In this document: one piece after another, positions 1-8,041 of the stretch
Layout: every line of letters starts with the position of its first letter
How positions within the stretch are numbered: position 1 is the stretch's first letter
NCBI GenBank assembly: GCA_001544595.2
Contig: FCOH02000011.1
Coordinates: 1 to 64,000, forward strand
DNA: 64,000 nucleotides
Direction of reading: 5' to 3'
DNA from: Caballeronia peredens
Lineage (GTDB): Bacteria; Pseudomonadota; Gammaproteobacteria; Burkholderiales; Burkholderiaceae
Translations under genes and position numbers: made by a program
The notes under the pieces: model-generated
Databases searched by the model: none
What the model saw: only the letters and a program-made list of their open reading frames with translations
What the model was told of the DNA's origin: nothing

Positions 1-2
1 GC

Positions 3-65
3 GCAGTCGTCTGCGCGGCCGTCCTCCGGCGTTCTGCCGCCTTCTTCCGCCGACAGCTCCGATAA
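3..65 (+). CDS. possible 3' tail of an upstream gene (partial)
   Basis: Reading from base 3 gives 20 codons followed by TAA at 63-65, with a hydrophobic then Arg-rich end (AVVCAAVLRRSAAFFRRQLR). This could be the C-terminus of a membrane protein whose body lies outside the window. The stretch is too short to assign a family, and chance open frame is a real alternative. Confidence 0.15.
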   Translation, partial: AVVCAAVLRRSAAFFRRQLR

Positions 66-130
66 CGCCCCTTCATTCTGCGATGACCGTCGCAGAGATC
101 AGCGCGTCCGCATACGGGTAAACGCAAATT

Positions 131-158
131 TAACAATATACAATGACTTGTACAATGA
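131..158. promoter_or_regulatory. repeat-rich AT operator/promoter before the hydroxylase
   Basis: In a short AT-rich island the octamer TACAATGA occurs at 139-146 and again at 151-158, exactly 12 bp apart, preceded by TAACAATA at 131. The second copy overlaps the perfect palindrome TTGTACAA (148-155). The placement, about 100 bp upstream of the hydroxylase start at 251, suits a regulator operator of MarR or TetR type. The regulator is not in the window, and the assignment is inference. Confidence 0.4.
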
Positions 159-250
159 TAAACAGATAACCGAAAGCGAAGCGATTCGCACCCGAGCCGA
201 TGAATGTCTCGCGAAGAGGACGCGCAAGGCTCGCCGATGGAGACGATCGA

Positions 251-1930
251 ATGTCCGTGAATTACGCCACTCTGCGTTTCGAATACCAGCGCGCGCCCGA
301 TCACGATGCGCCCGCTGCCTCGCCGTATCCCGTCGTTGTGATCGGCGCGGGTCCGGTCGGTCTCGCGACCGCCATCGATCTCGCGCAGCAGGGTGTGCGC
401 ACGGTGTTGCTCGACAACGACGACACCGTATCGAGCGGATCGCGCGCGATCTGCTTTGCCAAGCGCACGCTGGAGATCTTCGATCGCCTCGGTTGCGGCG
501 AACGGATGATGGAGAAGGGCGTGAGCTGGAACGTCGGCAAGGTGTTCCTGCACGACGAACTCGTCTACACATTCAACTTGCTGCCGGAAACGGGACATGC
601 GCGTCCCGCGTTCATCAACCTGCAGCAGTACTACGTCGAAGCCTTTCTCGCCGAGCGCGCAATGTCGCTCGACAACCTGCACCTGCGCTGGAAGAGCAAT
701 GTGACCGGTGTGACGCAGCATGACGATCATGTCGAGTTGCAGGTCGAAACACCCGACGGAATCTATCCGCTCAAAGCGCAATACGTGGTCGCCGCCGATG
801 GCGCGCGGAGTCCGGTACGTCGGGCGCTCAATCTCGACAGCCACGGCCGCACGTTCAAGGACCGCTTCCTGATCGCCGATGTGAAGATGAAGGCGCCATT
901 CCCGACAGAGCGCTGGTTCTGGTTCGATCCGCCGTTCCATCGCAACCAGTCGGTGCTGCTGCATCGTCAGCCGGACAACGTATGGCGCATCGATTTCCAG
1001 CTTGGCTGGGACGCCGATCCTGTCGCGGAGAAAGCGCCCGAGCGGGTGATTCCGCGCGTGAAGGCGCTGCTCGGTGACGATGCCGAGTTCGAACTGGAAT
1101 GGGTGAGCGTCTATACGTTTTCGTGTCTGCGCATGGAGCACTTCAGGCACGGCCGCGTCATTTTCGCGGGGGATTCCGCGCACGGCGTGTCGCCGTTCGG
1201 TGCGCGCGGCGCGAACAGCGGTGTGCAGGACGCGGACAATCTCGCGTGGAAACTGAGGCTCGTCGTGAACGGCGATGCGCCTCACACGCTACTCGACACC
1301 TACGCGTCCGAGCGCGAATACGCCGCCGATGAAAACATCCTCAACTCGACACGCGCCACCGATTTCATCACGCCGAAGAGCGCGGTATCGCGACTCTTCC
1401 GCGACGCGACGCTCAACCTCGCGAAGGACTGCCCATTCGCGCGGCGCCTCGCGAACAGCGGACGTCTTTCGGTGCCGGCGGTGCTGCGCGATTCATCGCT
1501 CAATACGCCCGATCGCGCGGACGATGCCTTCACCAGCGCGATGGTTCCCGGCGCGCCATGCGTGGATGCGCCGGTGCGCGTCGATGGCCGCGATGCATGG
1601 CTGCTCGCCCAGACGCACGGCGGCGCATTCACGGGCATCTATTTCTGCGGATTCGGCCACGAACCCGACGCCTGCGCGCAAAGCCTCGCTGCGCTGTCGC
1701 ACGGACCGCTTCCGGCGCGCGCGCTGATCGTCGTGCCGAAAGGCATGACGTACGCGTCGGAAGGCGTGACGGTGGTGGAGGATGTCGAAGGCATGGTCGC
1801 GCATCGTTTCGATGCGCAGCCCGGCACGTTCTATCTGCTGCGTCCCGATCAGCACGTGTGCGCGCGCTGGCGCGCATTCGATGCCGCGTCGGTCGCGGCG
1901 GCGCTCAAGCGTGCAACCTGCAACGGATGA
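251..1930 (+). CDS. FAD-dependent aromatic hydroxylase (MhpA/PheA family)
   Basis: A 559-residue class A flavoprotein monooxygenase that should hydroxylate an aromatic acid using NAD(P)H and O2 in the cytoplasm. The FAD-binding Rossmann motif GAGPVG lies at residues 32-37. The conserved GD motif is in GDSAHGVSPFGARGANSG (about residue 310), followed by DADNLAWKL. The C-terminal third resembles the thioredoxin-like domain of 3-(3-hydroxyphenyl)propionate-type hydroxylases, and the length matches that family. The start at 251 is preferred over an upstream ATG at 200 because GGAG precedes it by 8 bases and homologues begin near there. The substrate cannot be named: no ring-cleavage genes are beside it. 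Its stop codon overlaps the start of the next small gene. Confidence 0.85.
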   Translation: MSVNYATLRFEYQRAPDHDAPAASPYPVVVIGAGPVGLATAIDLAQQGVRTVLLDNDDTVSSGSRAICFAKRTLEIFDRLGCGERMMEKGVSWNVGKVFLHDELVYTFNLLPETGHARPAFINLQQYYVEAFLAERAMSLDNLHLRWKSNVTGVTQHDDHVELQVETPDGIYPLKAQYVVAADGARSPVRRALNLDSHGRTFKDRFLIADVKMKAPFPTERWFWFDPPFHRNQSVLLHRQPDNVWRIDFQLGWDADPVAEKAPERVIPRVKALLGDDAEFELEWVSVYTFSCLRMEHFRHGRVIFAGDSAHGVSPFGARGANSGVQDADNLAWKLRLVVNGDAPHTLLDTYASEREYAADENILNSTRATDFITPKSAVSRLFRDATLNLAKDCPFARRLANSGRLSVPAVLRDSSLNTPDRADDAFTSAMVPGAPCVDAPVRVDGRDAWLLAQTHGGAFTGIYFCGFGHEPDACAQSLAALSHGPLPARALIVVPKGMTYASEGVTVVEDVEGMVAHRFDAQPGTFYLLRPDQHVCARWRAFDAASVAAALKRATCNG

Positions 1931-2136
1931 ATCGTATGAAGCTCAATCTCGAACTGAATATCGCGGATCACGATGCGTTCTACGAGCGCCTGATCGACAC
2001 GCACAACGGCCTCTCCGATGAGCAAAGCCAGATGCTCAACGCGAAGCTGATCTTGCTGCTCGCCAATCACATCGGCGATGGCGACGTGCTGAAGGAAGCG
2101 CTGACGATGGCGCGTCACGGTCTCGTCGCTGCGTAG
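1927..2136 (+). CDS. DUF2783 small protein, coupled to the hydroxylase
   Basis: This 69-residue protein starts at the ATG of an ATGA overlap with the hydroxylase stop, so translation is almost certainly coupled. It is acidic and helical (NIADHDAFYERLID, GLSDEQSQMLNAKLILLLANHI) and matches the short DUF2783 proteins known to sit next to FAD monooxygenases. No catalytic motif is visible. A role as accessory or stabilising partner of the hydroxylase is inferred only from the coupling. Confidence 0.75.
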   Translation: MNRMKLNLELNIADHDAFYERLIDTHNGLSDEQSQMLNAKLILLLANHIGDGDVLKEALTMARHGLVAA

Positions 2137-2154
2137 TCACCGCTTAGCCGCCGC

Positions 2155-2679
2155 TTAGCCGCTCAGCACAATGCCCACGCGCTCGCAGATGAACGCGCCG
2201 ATGCCCGCGATGTCGTCGAGCGCGAGCAGCGGCAGTGTCGTATCGAGCGCGTCGGGCTCATTGGTTGCAATTGCAATTATCTCGACATCGGTCTCGTAAA
2301 GCGGCTCGCGGCCGATGGAAGGCCGCAACACTTCGAGCCGCGGCATCGCCTCGCGCGCGAATCCCTCGACGATCACGAGGTCCGCGTGCGACAGGCGCAT
2401 CGCCAGTTCGGTCACGGAAGGCTCGTCTGCGCCATTCAGTTCGCGCACGATCGCGTAACGATACGGCGACGCGATCAGCACTTCCCCCGCGCCCGCGCGA
2501 CGAAACCGCGCACTGTCCTTGCCCGGCGGTTCGAGTTCGATCGAATGATGGCTGTGCTTGATGACGTTGACCGTGAGGCCGCGTGCGCGCAACCACGGCA
2601 GCAGCGCTTCGATCAGCGTGGTCTTGCCCTGGCCCGAACGGCCCGCGATGCCGAATAGCGGCGGATGATGTGAACGCAT
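2155..2679 (-). CDS. mobB: MobB, molybdopterin-guanine dinucleotide biosynthesis adaptor
   Basis: A 174-residue P-loop GTPase that assists MobA in converting molybdopterin to the guanine dinucleotide cofactor. The Walker A motif GRSGQGKT is at residues 13-20. It is followed by the family-typical VIKHSHH and PGKDSARFRRAGA segments and by the DLVIVEGFA Walker B region. Length is normal for single-domain MobB. It is transcribed away from nrdJ, and a 6-bp inverted repeat (GCTGAT-ATCG-ATCAGC, 2691-2706) lies just upstream of its start. No other molybdenum cofactor gene is nearby. Confidence 0.9.
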   Translation of the reverse strand: MRSHHPPLFGIAGRSGQGKTTLIEALLPWLRARGLTVNVIKHSHHSIELEPPGKDSARFRRAGAGEVLIASPYRYAIVRELNGADEPSVTELAMRLSHADLVIVEGFAREAMPRLEVLRPSIGREPLYETDVEIIAIATNEPDALDTTLPLLALDDIAGIGAFICERVGIVLSG

Positions 2680-2690
2680 GCGAATGATCG

Positions 2691-2706
2691 GCTGATATCG
2701 ATCAGC
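2691..2706. repeat. inverted repeat upstream of mobB
   Basis: Perfect dyad GCTGAT-ATCG-ATCAGC, 12 bases upstream of the mobB start and within the divergent mobB/nrdJ spacer. It could be an operator or a short hairpin in the mobB leader. Confidence 0.3.
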
Positions 2707-2873
2707 GGAGTTTAGCGGTTCGATGGCAGGCAGGGTGAAATCGCGCTATCGTCGGGCATTGCCCTTTTGGGTGCATGCATTGCCTAGCATCGTGTTGCGA
2801 CCCCTATCGTACGTGAACGCGTACGAGAACATGCACGAGAGCGGGCAAGCCCCAAGCGTTCACAGGATCCGAC

Positions 2874-5396
2874 ATGGCCGAAGACAATCCCAGCACCGCT
2901 CTTGCACCGCAGCAGTTTTCCATCGACGTGATGCTCGAAAAATACGCCAAGGGCGATGAGACGCGCGTCGAAGATATTTATCGACGCGTGGCGCGGGGCG
3001 TCGCGCTCGCCGAGCCGAAGGAGTTGCGGGCGAAGACGGAAGCGGAGTTCATCGACAACTTCCGGCGCGGTGCGCTGGGTGCCGGGCGCATCATGAGCGC
3101 GGCGGGCGCGGGCCTCGACGCGACGCTCATCAACTGCTTCGTGCAGCCCGTCGGCGACGCCATTCAGGGCGTCGACAGCAACGGCCTGCCGGGCATCTAT
3201 GTCGCGCTTCTGCAGGCCGCCGAGACGATGCGTCGCGGCGGCGGCGTCGGCTATAACTTTTCCGCGATCCGCCCGCGCGGCGCACGCGTGCATTCGACGG
3301 GTTCTGCCGCGTCCGGTCCGTGCAGCTACATGGACGTGTTCGATGCTTCGTGCCGCACCGTCGAAAGCGCGGGCGCGCGACGCGGTGCGCAAATGGGCAT
3401 TCTCGATTGCACGCATCCGGACCTGCTTGAATTCATCGCGGCCAAACATACGAAAGGGCGCTGGAATAATTTCAACGTGTCGGTCGCGGTCACAGACGAG
3501 TTCATGCAGGCCATCGCGGATGACGCAAACTGGCAACTCGTGCACAAGGCGGAACCGTCGCCCGCGCAACGCGCAGCCGAGGACATGCATCAGCGCGAAG
3601 ACGGCCTGTGGGTCTATCGCGAAGTGCGCGCGCGCGAAGTGTGGAATACGATCATGCGCTCCACCTACGATGTCGCCGAGCCGGGCGTCGTGTTCATGTC
3701 GCGCATGAACGACGACAACAACCTGCGCGCCATCGAAGCAATCCGCGCGACCAATCCGTGCGGCGAACAGCCGCTGCCCGCGTACGGCTGCTGCAATCTC
3801 GGCCCGCTCAATCTCACGCGTTTCGTGACCGATCCGTTCGCGCAGATGCGCGGCGCCACGCCTTCCTTCGACTGGGACGCCTTCGCGCGCACTACGCGCA
3901 CGCAAGTGCGCTTTCTCGACGACGTGCTCGACGTCACGCTCTGGCCGCTCGACGAACAGGCGCGCGAAGCACAGGCGAAGCGCCGCATCGGTGTGGGCTT
4001 CACGGGTCTGGGCGATACCCTCGTGATGCTCGGTCTGCGCTACGACGCACAGGAAGGGCGCGACTTCGCCACGCGCATTGCACGCACGATGCGCGATGCG
4101 GCGTATCGTGCATCGGTCGAACTCGCACAGGAGCGCGGTGCGTTTCCGCTCTTCGATGCAAAGCAATATCTGGAAGAGGGCACGTTCGCTTCGCGCCTGC
4201 CGGAAGACCTCAAGGAGGCGATACGCGAGCACGGCATTCGCAACAGTCATCTTCTTTCGATTGCACCCACGGGCACCGTGAGTCTCGCGTTCGCGGACAA
4301 CGCGTCGAACGGCGTCGAACCCGCGTTTTCGTGGACCTATCAGCGCACCAAGCGCATGGCGGACGGCTCGCGTCAGACCTTCGCTGTCGAGGATCACGCC
4401 TACCGGCTCTATCGCGAGATGGGCGGCGATGTGAGCGCGCTGCCTGAATACTTCGTGAGCGCGCTCGAGATGTCGGCGCACGATCACATGGAGATGATGG
4501 CCGCAGTGCAGCCGTTCGTCGACACGTCGATTTCGAAAACGGTGAACGTGCCCGCCGATTATCCGTTCGACAAGTTTCAGGATCTCTATTTCGAAGCGTG
4601 GCGGCGCGGCCTCAAAGGGCTCGCGACGTATCGGCCCAACGAAACGCTCGGTGCGGTACTTTCGGTGACGCCCGCCGAAACGCCGAGCGATTCGCCGGAC
4701 CCGGAGCTCGATCTCGATCCGCTGCGCATCGCGATCGATCATCGGCCGAAGGGAGCGTTGCCGGCGATCATCGAAAAGGTCGAGTATCTGACGCAGGCGG
4801 GCAAGAAGTCGCTCTATCTCGCGGTGTCGTTCATCGAAGTGACGGGACGCATCGCGGGAGAGGACGTGACGATCGAGCGGCCCATCGAGTTCTTCATTCC
4901 CACAGGGCAGCGCGACGAATCGCAGCAATGGATCACCGCGACGATGCGCTCGATTTCACTGGCGGCACGCGGCGGCTTCGCGGCGCGCACGCTGCAGGAC
5001 ATGCGCAAGGTGTCGTGGGATCGCGGCCAGGTGCGCCTGGGCGATGTCGAACGCCTCGACGGACATCGCAGTCCGCGCTGGCACGATTCCGAAGTCGCGG
5101 CGCTAGCGTATGCGATCCAGCAGATTCTTCATCGCCGAGGCTTTCTGGATGCAGAAGGCAACCAGGTACCGTCGCGCGTGCTTGCGCGCAAGACGGCCGA
5201 TCGAACGCCGCATTCGGTAGCTGTAGCCGATGAGCTCGACGACGTATCCGAGGGCATCGCGCAAGGGGAAATCGATCCGCATAGTCTTTCTCAGATGCAC
5301 GGCCGAAAATGCGCGACGTGTGGTGCGAACGCGGTGATCCGCAAGGATGGCTGCGACTTCTGCACCGCGTGCGGCGAAATCGGCGCGTGCGGTTAA
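2874..5396 (+). CDS. nrdJ: adenosylcobalamin-dependent class II ribonucleotide reductase
   Basis: An 840-residue class II enzyme reducing ribonucleotides to deoxyribonucleotides with adenosylcobalamin as radical generator, independent of oxygen. The signature loop NPCGEQPLPAYGCCNLG is at about residues 294-310, where C296 and E298 are the radical-site residues. C88 (LINCFV) is the likely partner of the redox-active pair. The glycine-rich MRRGGGVGYNFS and the C-terminal zinc-ribbon-like CATC...CDFCTAC tail, which holds re-reduction cysteines, are also present. The length fits the long vitamin-B12-dependent NrdJ group. No cobalamin riboswitch or clear NrdR box was seen in the 190-bp upstream region. 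It is a B12 consumer located 15 kb from the cobalamin genes. Confidence 0.95.
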   Translation: MAEDNPSTALAPQQFSIDVMLEKYAKGDETRVEDIYRRVARGVALAEPKELRAKTEAEFIDNFRRGALGAGRIMSAAGAGLDATLINCFVQPVGDAIQGVDSNGLPGIYVALLQAAETMRRGGGVGYNFSAIRPRGARVHSTGSAASGPCSYMDVFDASCRTVESAGARRGAQMGILDCTHPDLLEFIAAKHTKGRWNNFNVSVAVTDEFMQAIADDANWQLVHKAEPSPAQRAAEDMHQREDGLWVYREVRAREVWNTIMRSTYDVAEPGVVFMSRMNDDNNLRAIEAIRATNPCGEQPLPAYGCCNLGPLNLTRFVTDPFAQMRGATPSFDWDAFARTTRTQVRFLDDVLDVTLWPLDEQAREAQAKRRIGVGFTGLGDTLVMLGLRYDAQEGRDFATRIARTMRDAAYRASVELAQERGAFPLFDAKQYLEEGTFASRLPEDLKEAIREHGIRNSHLLSIAPTGTVSLAFADNASNGVEPAFSWTYQRTKRMADGSRQTFAVEDHAYRLYREMGGDVSALPEYFVSALEMSAHDHMEMMAAVQPFVDTSISKTVNVPADYPFDKFQDLYFEAWRRGLKGLATYRPNETLGAVLSVTPAETPSDSPDPELDLDPLRIAIDHRPKGALPAIIEKVEYLTQAGKKSLYLAVSFIEVTGRIAGEDVTIERPIEFFIPTGQRDESQQWITATMRSISLAARGGFAARTLQDMRKVSWDRGQVRLGDVERLDGHRSPRWHDSEVAALAYAIQQILHRRGFLDAEGNQVPSRVLARKTADRTPHSVAVADELDDVSEGIAQGEIDPHSLSQMHGRKCATCGANAVIRKDGCDFCTACGEIGACG

Positions 5397-5398
5397 AA

Positions 5399-5430
5399 GA
5401 AAAGGCGCGGAGACCGGTCCGCGCCTTTTA
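5399..5430. terminator. bidirectional intrinsic terminator between nrdJ and the 49-aa gene
   Basis: The stem AAAAGGCGCGGA (5400-5411) pairs perfectly with TCCGCGCCTTTT (5418-5429), with T-rich flanks in both directions. It lies directly after the nrdJ stop and 9 bases beyond the stop of the opposing small gene. Confidence 0.9.
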
Positions 5431-5438
5431 ATTCACAT

Positions 5439-5588
5439 TCACTGCGAGCAATCGCCGCTCCCTTGCTGAGTCTCCTGCGAGACTTCGGGCACCTGCGCTG
5501 CACGTTGCACGAACGGACGCCATACCGGTGTGACCGACGGGAAGATATCCAGCGCCGAGAACTGATCGAGAGAAGTGTTTTCGAACAT
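5439..5588 (-). CDS. 49-residue hypothetical protein
   Basis: This small open frame reads MFENTSLDQFSALDIFPSV... and ends ...QQGSGDCSQ. It is supported by a good ribosome binding site (CAAGAGG, 6 bases before the ATG), by ending at the shared bidirectional terminator, and by lying 30 bases downstream of the co-directional DUF4148 gene, with which it may be co-transcribed. It has no signal peptide, no transmembrane segment and a single cysteine near the end. I do not recognise the family. Confidence 0.6.
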   Translation of the reverse strand: MFENTSLDQFSALDIFPSVTPVWRPFVQRAAQVPEVSQETQQGSGDCSQ

Positions 5589-5618
5589 GATGACCTCTTG
5601 ATTCCTTGCTGAAGGCGC

Positions 5619-5990
5619 TTAGCGCGCCGTCACGTTGCCTTGCGTCGCGGAGCCGTTGGCATACTCGACGATCTCACGATTGCGCGCTTCCGCCTGCGCC
5701 GCATCGCGCGCGCGTTGTTCGCTCTGCGCGGCGACGGCGTCGCCCCACATGCTGCGCGCGGGATACGTGTTGCGGTTCAGTGCGGGCAACGAGCCGTTCG
5801 AGAAAGCAGCGGCGAGTTCGGAACGCACTTGTGCGCGCGTTTTCGGCGTGCTGCTCGAATTGTCTTGCGCCTGCGTCGACACCTGATACGTGCCGGCGCG
5901 GCCGATTCCCTGTCCGCTTTCGGCGAAAGCGGTCGTCGTGACGACGGCGGAAATGGCTGCGAGAGAGAACCCCGTGACGAGCTGTTTCAT
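5619..5990 (-). CDS. secreted DUF4148-family protein
   Basis: A 123-residue small exported protein with an N-terminal Sec signal (MKQLVTGFSLAAISAVVTTTAFA, cleavage expected after AFA). The mature chain is polar and matches the Burkholderiales-specific DUF4148 pattern KTRAQVRSELAAA followed by a Y/W-containing segment. The start at 5990 is chosen over an in-frame ATG 39 bases upstream because only this one places the signal peptide at the N-terminus. Function is unknown. These proteins are abundant and expressed under stress in the order, but nothing specific can be said here. Confidence 0.8.
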   Translation of the reverse strand: MKQLVTGFSLAAISAVVTTTAFAESGQGIGRAGTYQVSTQAQDNSSSTPKTRAQVRSELAAAFSNGSLPALNRNTYPARSMWGDAVAAQSEQRARDAAQAEARNREIVEYANGSATQGNVTAR

Positions 5991-6179
5991 GCTTGCGACT
6001 CCTTCTTTTCCGATGCTGCGTGCGGGCAAATGCGGATTGCAATCTGCGGGTGATGCACGCTGCGTTAGGGACGAATGTAGTCGGGCAGTACGGGCGGATA
6101 AATGCCGGATCGGCGAATAGATTTATCGATTTCAGCGAATAATCGCGCGGAGGCTTGCGGGGCGGGGCTTCGCGGTGCG

Positions 6180-6210
6180 AAAAGAATGCGCCTATCGAAG
6201 CGATAGGCGC
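6180..6210 (-). terminator. terminator after the GNAT gene
   Basis: Perfect stem GCGCCTATCG (6188-6197) / CGATAGGCGC (6201-6210) with a 3-base loop, followed on the minus strand by ATTCTTTT. It lies 16 bases past the stop of the acetyltransferase gene. Confidence 0.8.
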
Positions 6211-6225
6211 CTGATCGTGCGATCG

Positions 6226-6756
6226 TCAGCCGAGTTGCTTGTGGAAGAAAGTCGTCGAGCAGGGCGTGCCGTCGGGCTTCAACGCATAGTTCGGCACGAC
6301 GCCCACGCGCTGCCATCCTGCGCGTTCGTAGAGCCGCTCAGCGTCGCCGCCGGCCACGGTGTCGAGCACGAGAACGGACTTGCCCGCCGCGCGCGCGGCA
6401 TCGTCGGCGGCGGCCATCAAACGTTGCGCGATGCCCCTGCGTCGCGCGCGACGGGCGACCAGCATCTTCGAGATATCCGCGCGATGCGGCTGATTCTCGG
6501 GCTGATCGGTGACGACCTGCACCGTGCCGAGCACATGCCCTTCGGCGTCTTCGGCGACGAGCAGCGTGCGTTCATGGCGTGCGACGCTATGCGCGATGCG
6601 CGTCCAGAAATCGACGGCCGTCGCGCGTGAGATGGGCAGCATGAAGCTGACCGACGCGCCGCCCTCGACGCAATCGATGAGCACGTCGGCCAGCGCTTCG
6701 ATGTATTCCGTTGCTTCGTTCGCGCCGACGCGGCGCACGGTGATGTTGTCGTTCAT
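6226..6756 (-). CDS. GNAT-family N-acetyltransferase
   Basis: A 176-residue acetyl-CoA-dependent acetyltransferase of the GNAT fold. Visible signatures are the beta4 strand LVAEDAEGHVLGTVQVV, the acetyl-CoA pyrophosphate loop VARRARRRGIAQRLM (the R/Q-x-x-G-x-G/A region), and a C-terminal ERAGWQRVGVVPNYAL with the usual aromatic. The start at 6756 (MNDNITVRR) is preferred over an upstream in-frame ATG, which would run into the LysR gene region. The substrate cannot be told from sequence. Confidence 0.85.
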   Translation of the reverse strand: MNDNITVRRVGANEATEYIEALADVLIDCVEGGASVSFMLPISRATAVDFWTRIAHSVARHERTLLVAEDAEGHVLGTVQVVTDQPENQPHRADISKMLVARRARRRGIAQRLMAAADDAARAAGKSVLVLDTVAGGDAERLYERAGWQRVGVVPNYALKPDGTPCSTTFFHKQLG

Positions 6757-6811
6757 TGTTATTCGTTGTTCGTTGTTGTTCGTGCGATGCCGCGTCCCCG
6801 CCGATGATTCG

Positions 6812-7822
6812 CTATGCAACCACATCCTCGGTGCCTGCGACTTCCGGCGTGCCGTGACGCACGATCGAAGGCGCCGGCGTGCTGGTCGGCAGGCAGCGCT
6901 CTTCGGCGTCCTTCTGGCCTTGTAGAAGCGGGCAGCGCTCGAACAGTTCGGCCGCCCAGTCGACGAAAACGCGCACCTTCGGCGACAGATGCCGGTTATG
7001 CGGATACACCGCGGAAATGGGCATCGGCAGCGGATTCCATTGCGGCAGCACTTCGATGAGCTCGCCCGCGCGCAAGTGCGGCAGCGCCATGAAGCGCGGC
7101 ACCTGAATGATGCCGACGCCCTTCAGGCCGCAGCTCAGATACGCTTCCGCGTCGTTCACGGCGATCATGCCGCGCATCTTCACTTCGATGGTTTCGTCGT
7201 CGATGACGAAGTCCATGTCCATGACGCGGCCCGTGCGGCTCGAAAAATAATTCACCGCCGTGTGATTCTGCAGATCTTCGATCGTTTTAGGCGTGCCGTT
7301 GCGTTCGAGATATTGCGGAGCGGCCACCGTCACGCCCTGAAACACGCCGATGCGCCGCGCGACGAGACTCGAATCCTGCAAGGTGCCCACGCGAATCACG
7401 CAGTCGACGCCTTCCTGAATCAGGTCGACCGGCTTGTCGCCGAAGCCCATCATCAGCTCGATTTCCGGATAGCGCGTGTGGAAATCGCAGAGCTGCGGCA
7501 TCACGATGAGCCGCCCGATCGCCCCCGGCATGTCGACGCGCAGCTTGCCGTGCGGTCCTTTGCCGTTGTTCGAAAACGAGCCTTCCGCTTCCTCGATATC
7601 CGCCAGGATGCGCACGCAGCGCTCGTAATACGCGGCGCCGTCGGGCGTGAGGTTGAGCCGGCGCGTCGTGCGCTGTAGCAGCCGCACGTTGAGATGCGCC
7701 TCGAGGTTCTGAATGATCGTCGTGACCGATGCGCGCGGCAGATTGAGCGTGTCCGCTGCGCGGGAAAAACTGTTGGTGTCGACGACGCGGGTGAAGACCT
7801 GCATTGCTTGTAGCCGATCCAT
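6812..7822 (-). CDS. bpeT: LysR regulator of the RND efflux operon (BpeT/CeoR-like)
   Basis: A 336-residue LysR-type transcriptional regulator. The N-terminal winged helix-turn-helix spans residues 1-60 (MDRLQAMQVFTRVVDTNSFS, then RAADTLNLPRASVTTIIQNL), followed by the periplasmic-binding-protein-like effector domain to about residue 300 and a poorly conserved tail. It is divergent from a lipase-like gene and an RND pump in the same order as bpeT-llpE-bpeE-bpeF-oprC of B. pseudomallei and ceoR-llpE-ceoAB-opcM of B. cenocepacia. In those species the LysR protein activates the pump in response to aromatic co-inducers or drugs. The matching arrangement makes the role likely; the inducer is inferred. 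Confidence 0.85.
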   Translation of the reverse strand: MDRLQAMQVFTRVVDTNSFSRAADTLNLPRASVTTIIQNLEAHLNVRLLQRTTRRLNLTPDGAAYYERCVRILADIEEAEGSFSNNGKGPHGKLRVDMPGAIGRLIVMPQLCDFHTRYPEIELMMGFGDKPVDLIQEGVDCVIRVGTLQDSSLVARRIGVFQGVTVAAPQYLERNGTPKTIEDLQNHTAVNYFSSRTGRVMDMDFVIDDETIEVKMRGMIAVNDAEAYLSCGLKGVGIIQVPRFMALPHLRAGELIEVLPQWNPLPMPISAVYPHNRHLSPKVRVFVDWAAELFERCPLLQGQKDAEERCLPTSTPAPSIVRHGTPEVAGTEDVVA

Positions 7823-7914
7823 GTTCTCTCACCTTCCTTGCTTAGCGGCTCCAGGAATTAAGCGCGCGCTAAAGAATGACCGAAAAAAACAATCGCAAGG
7901 GATAACCACGATTG

Positions 7915-7929
7915 TTCGGTGCGACCGAA
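7915..7929. promoter_or_regulatory. LysR-type operator between bpeT and llpE
   Basis: The perfect inverted repeat TTCGG-TGCGA-CCGAA contains a T-N11-A core, the hallmark of LysR boxes. It lies in the 219-bp divergent spacer, 92 bases upstream of bpeT and 112 upstream of llpE, where an activator site would be expected. Confidence 0.55.
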
Positions 7930-8041
7930 TTGTGTTGCCGGATTATAGGCATTTATCTAAAAAGGCGCGGACTCCAGAATTCGCACCATCGCAACTCATG
8001 CGTGTCGGCCTTGCAGCACCGGCCGTGCACCGAAAATAACC

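Noticed and set aside
2707..2873. search for a cobalamin riboswitch or NrdR box upstream of nrdJ
   Set aside because: No B12 box, no GCCACTG-type core and no NrdR-like ACANTATATNT pair was found.
2784..4928. 714-residue open frame on the minus strand opposite nrdJ
   Set aside because: Composition is Arg/His/Ala-rich without domains; it is the usual antisense shadow of a high-GC gene whose sense product is a certain NrdJ.
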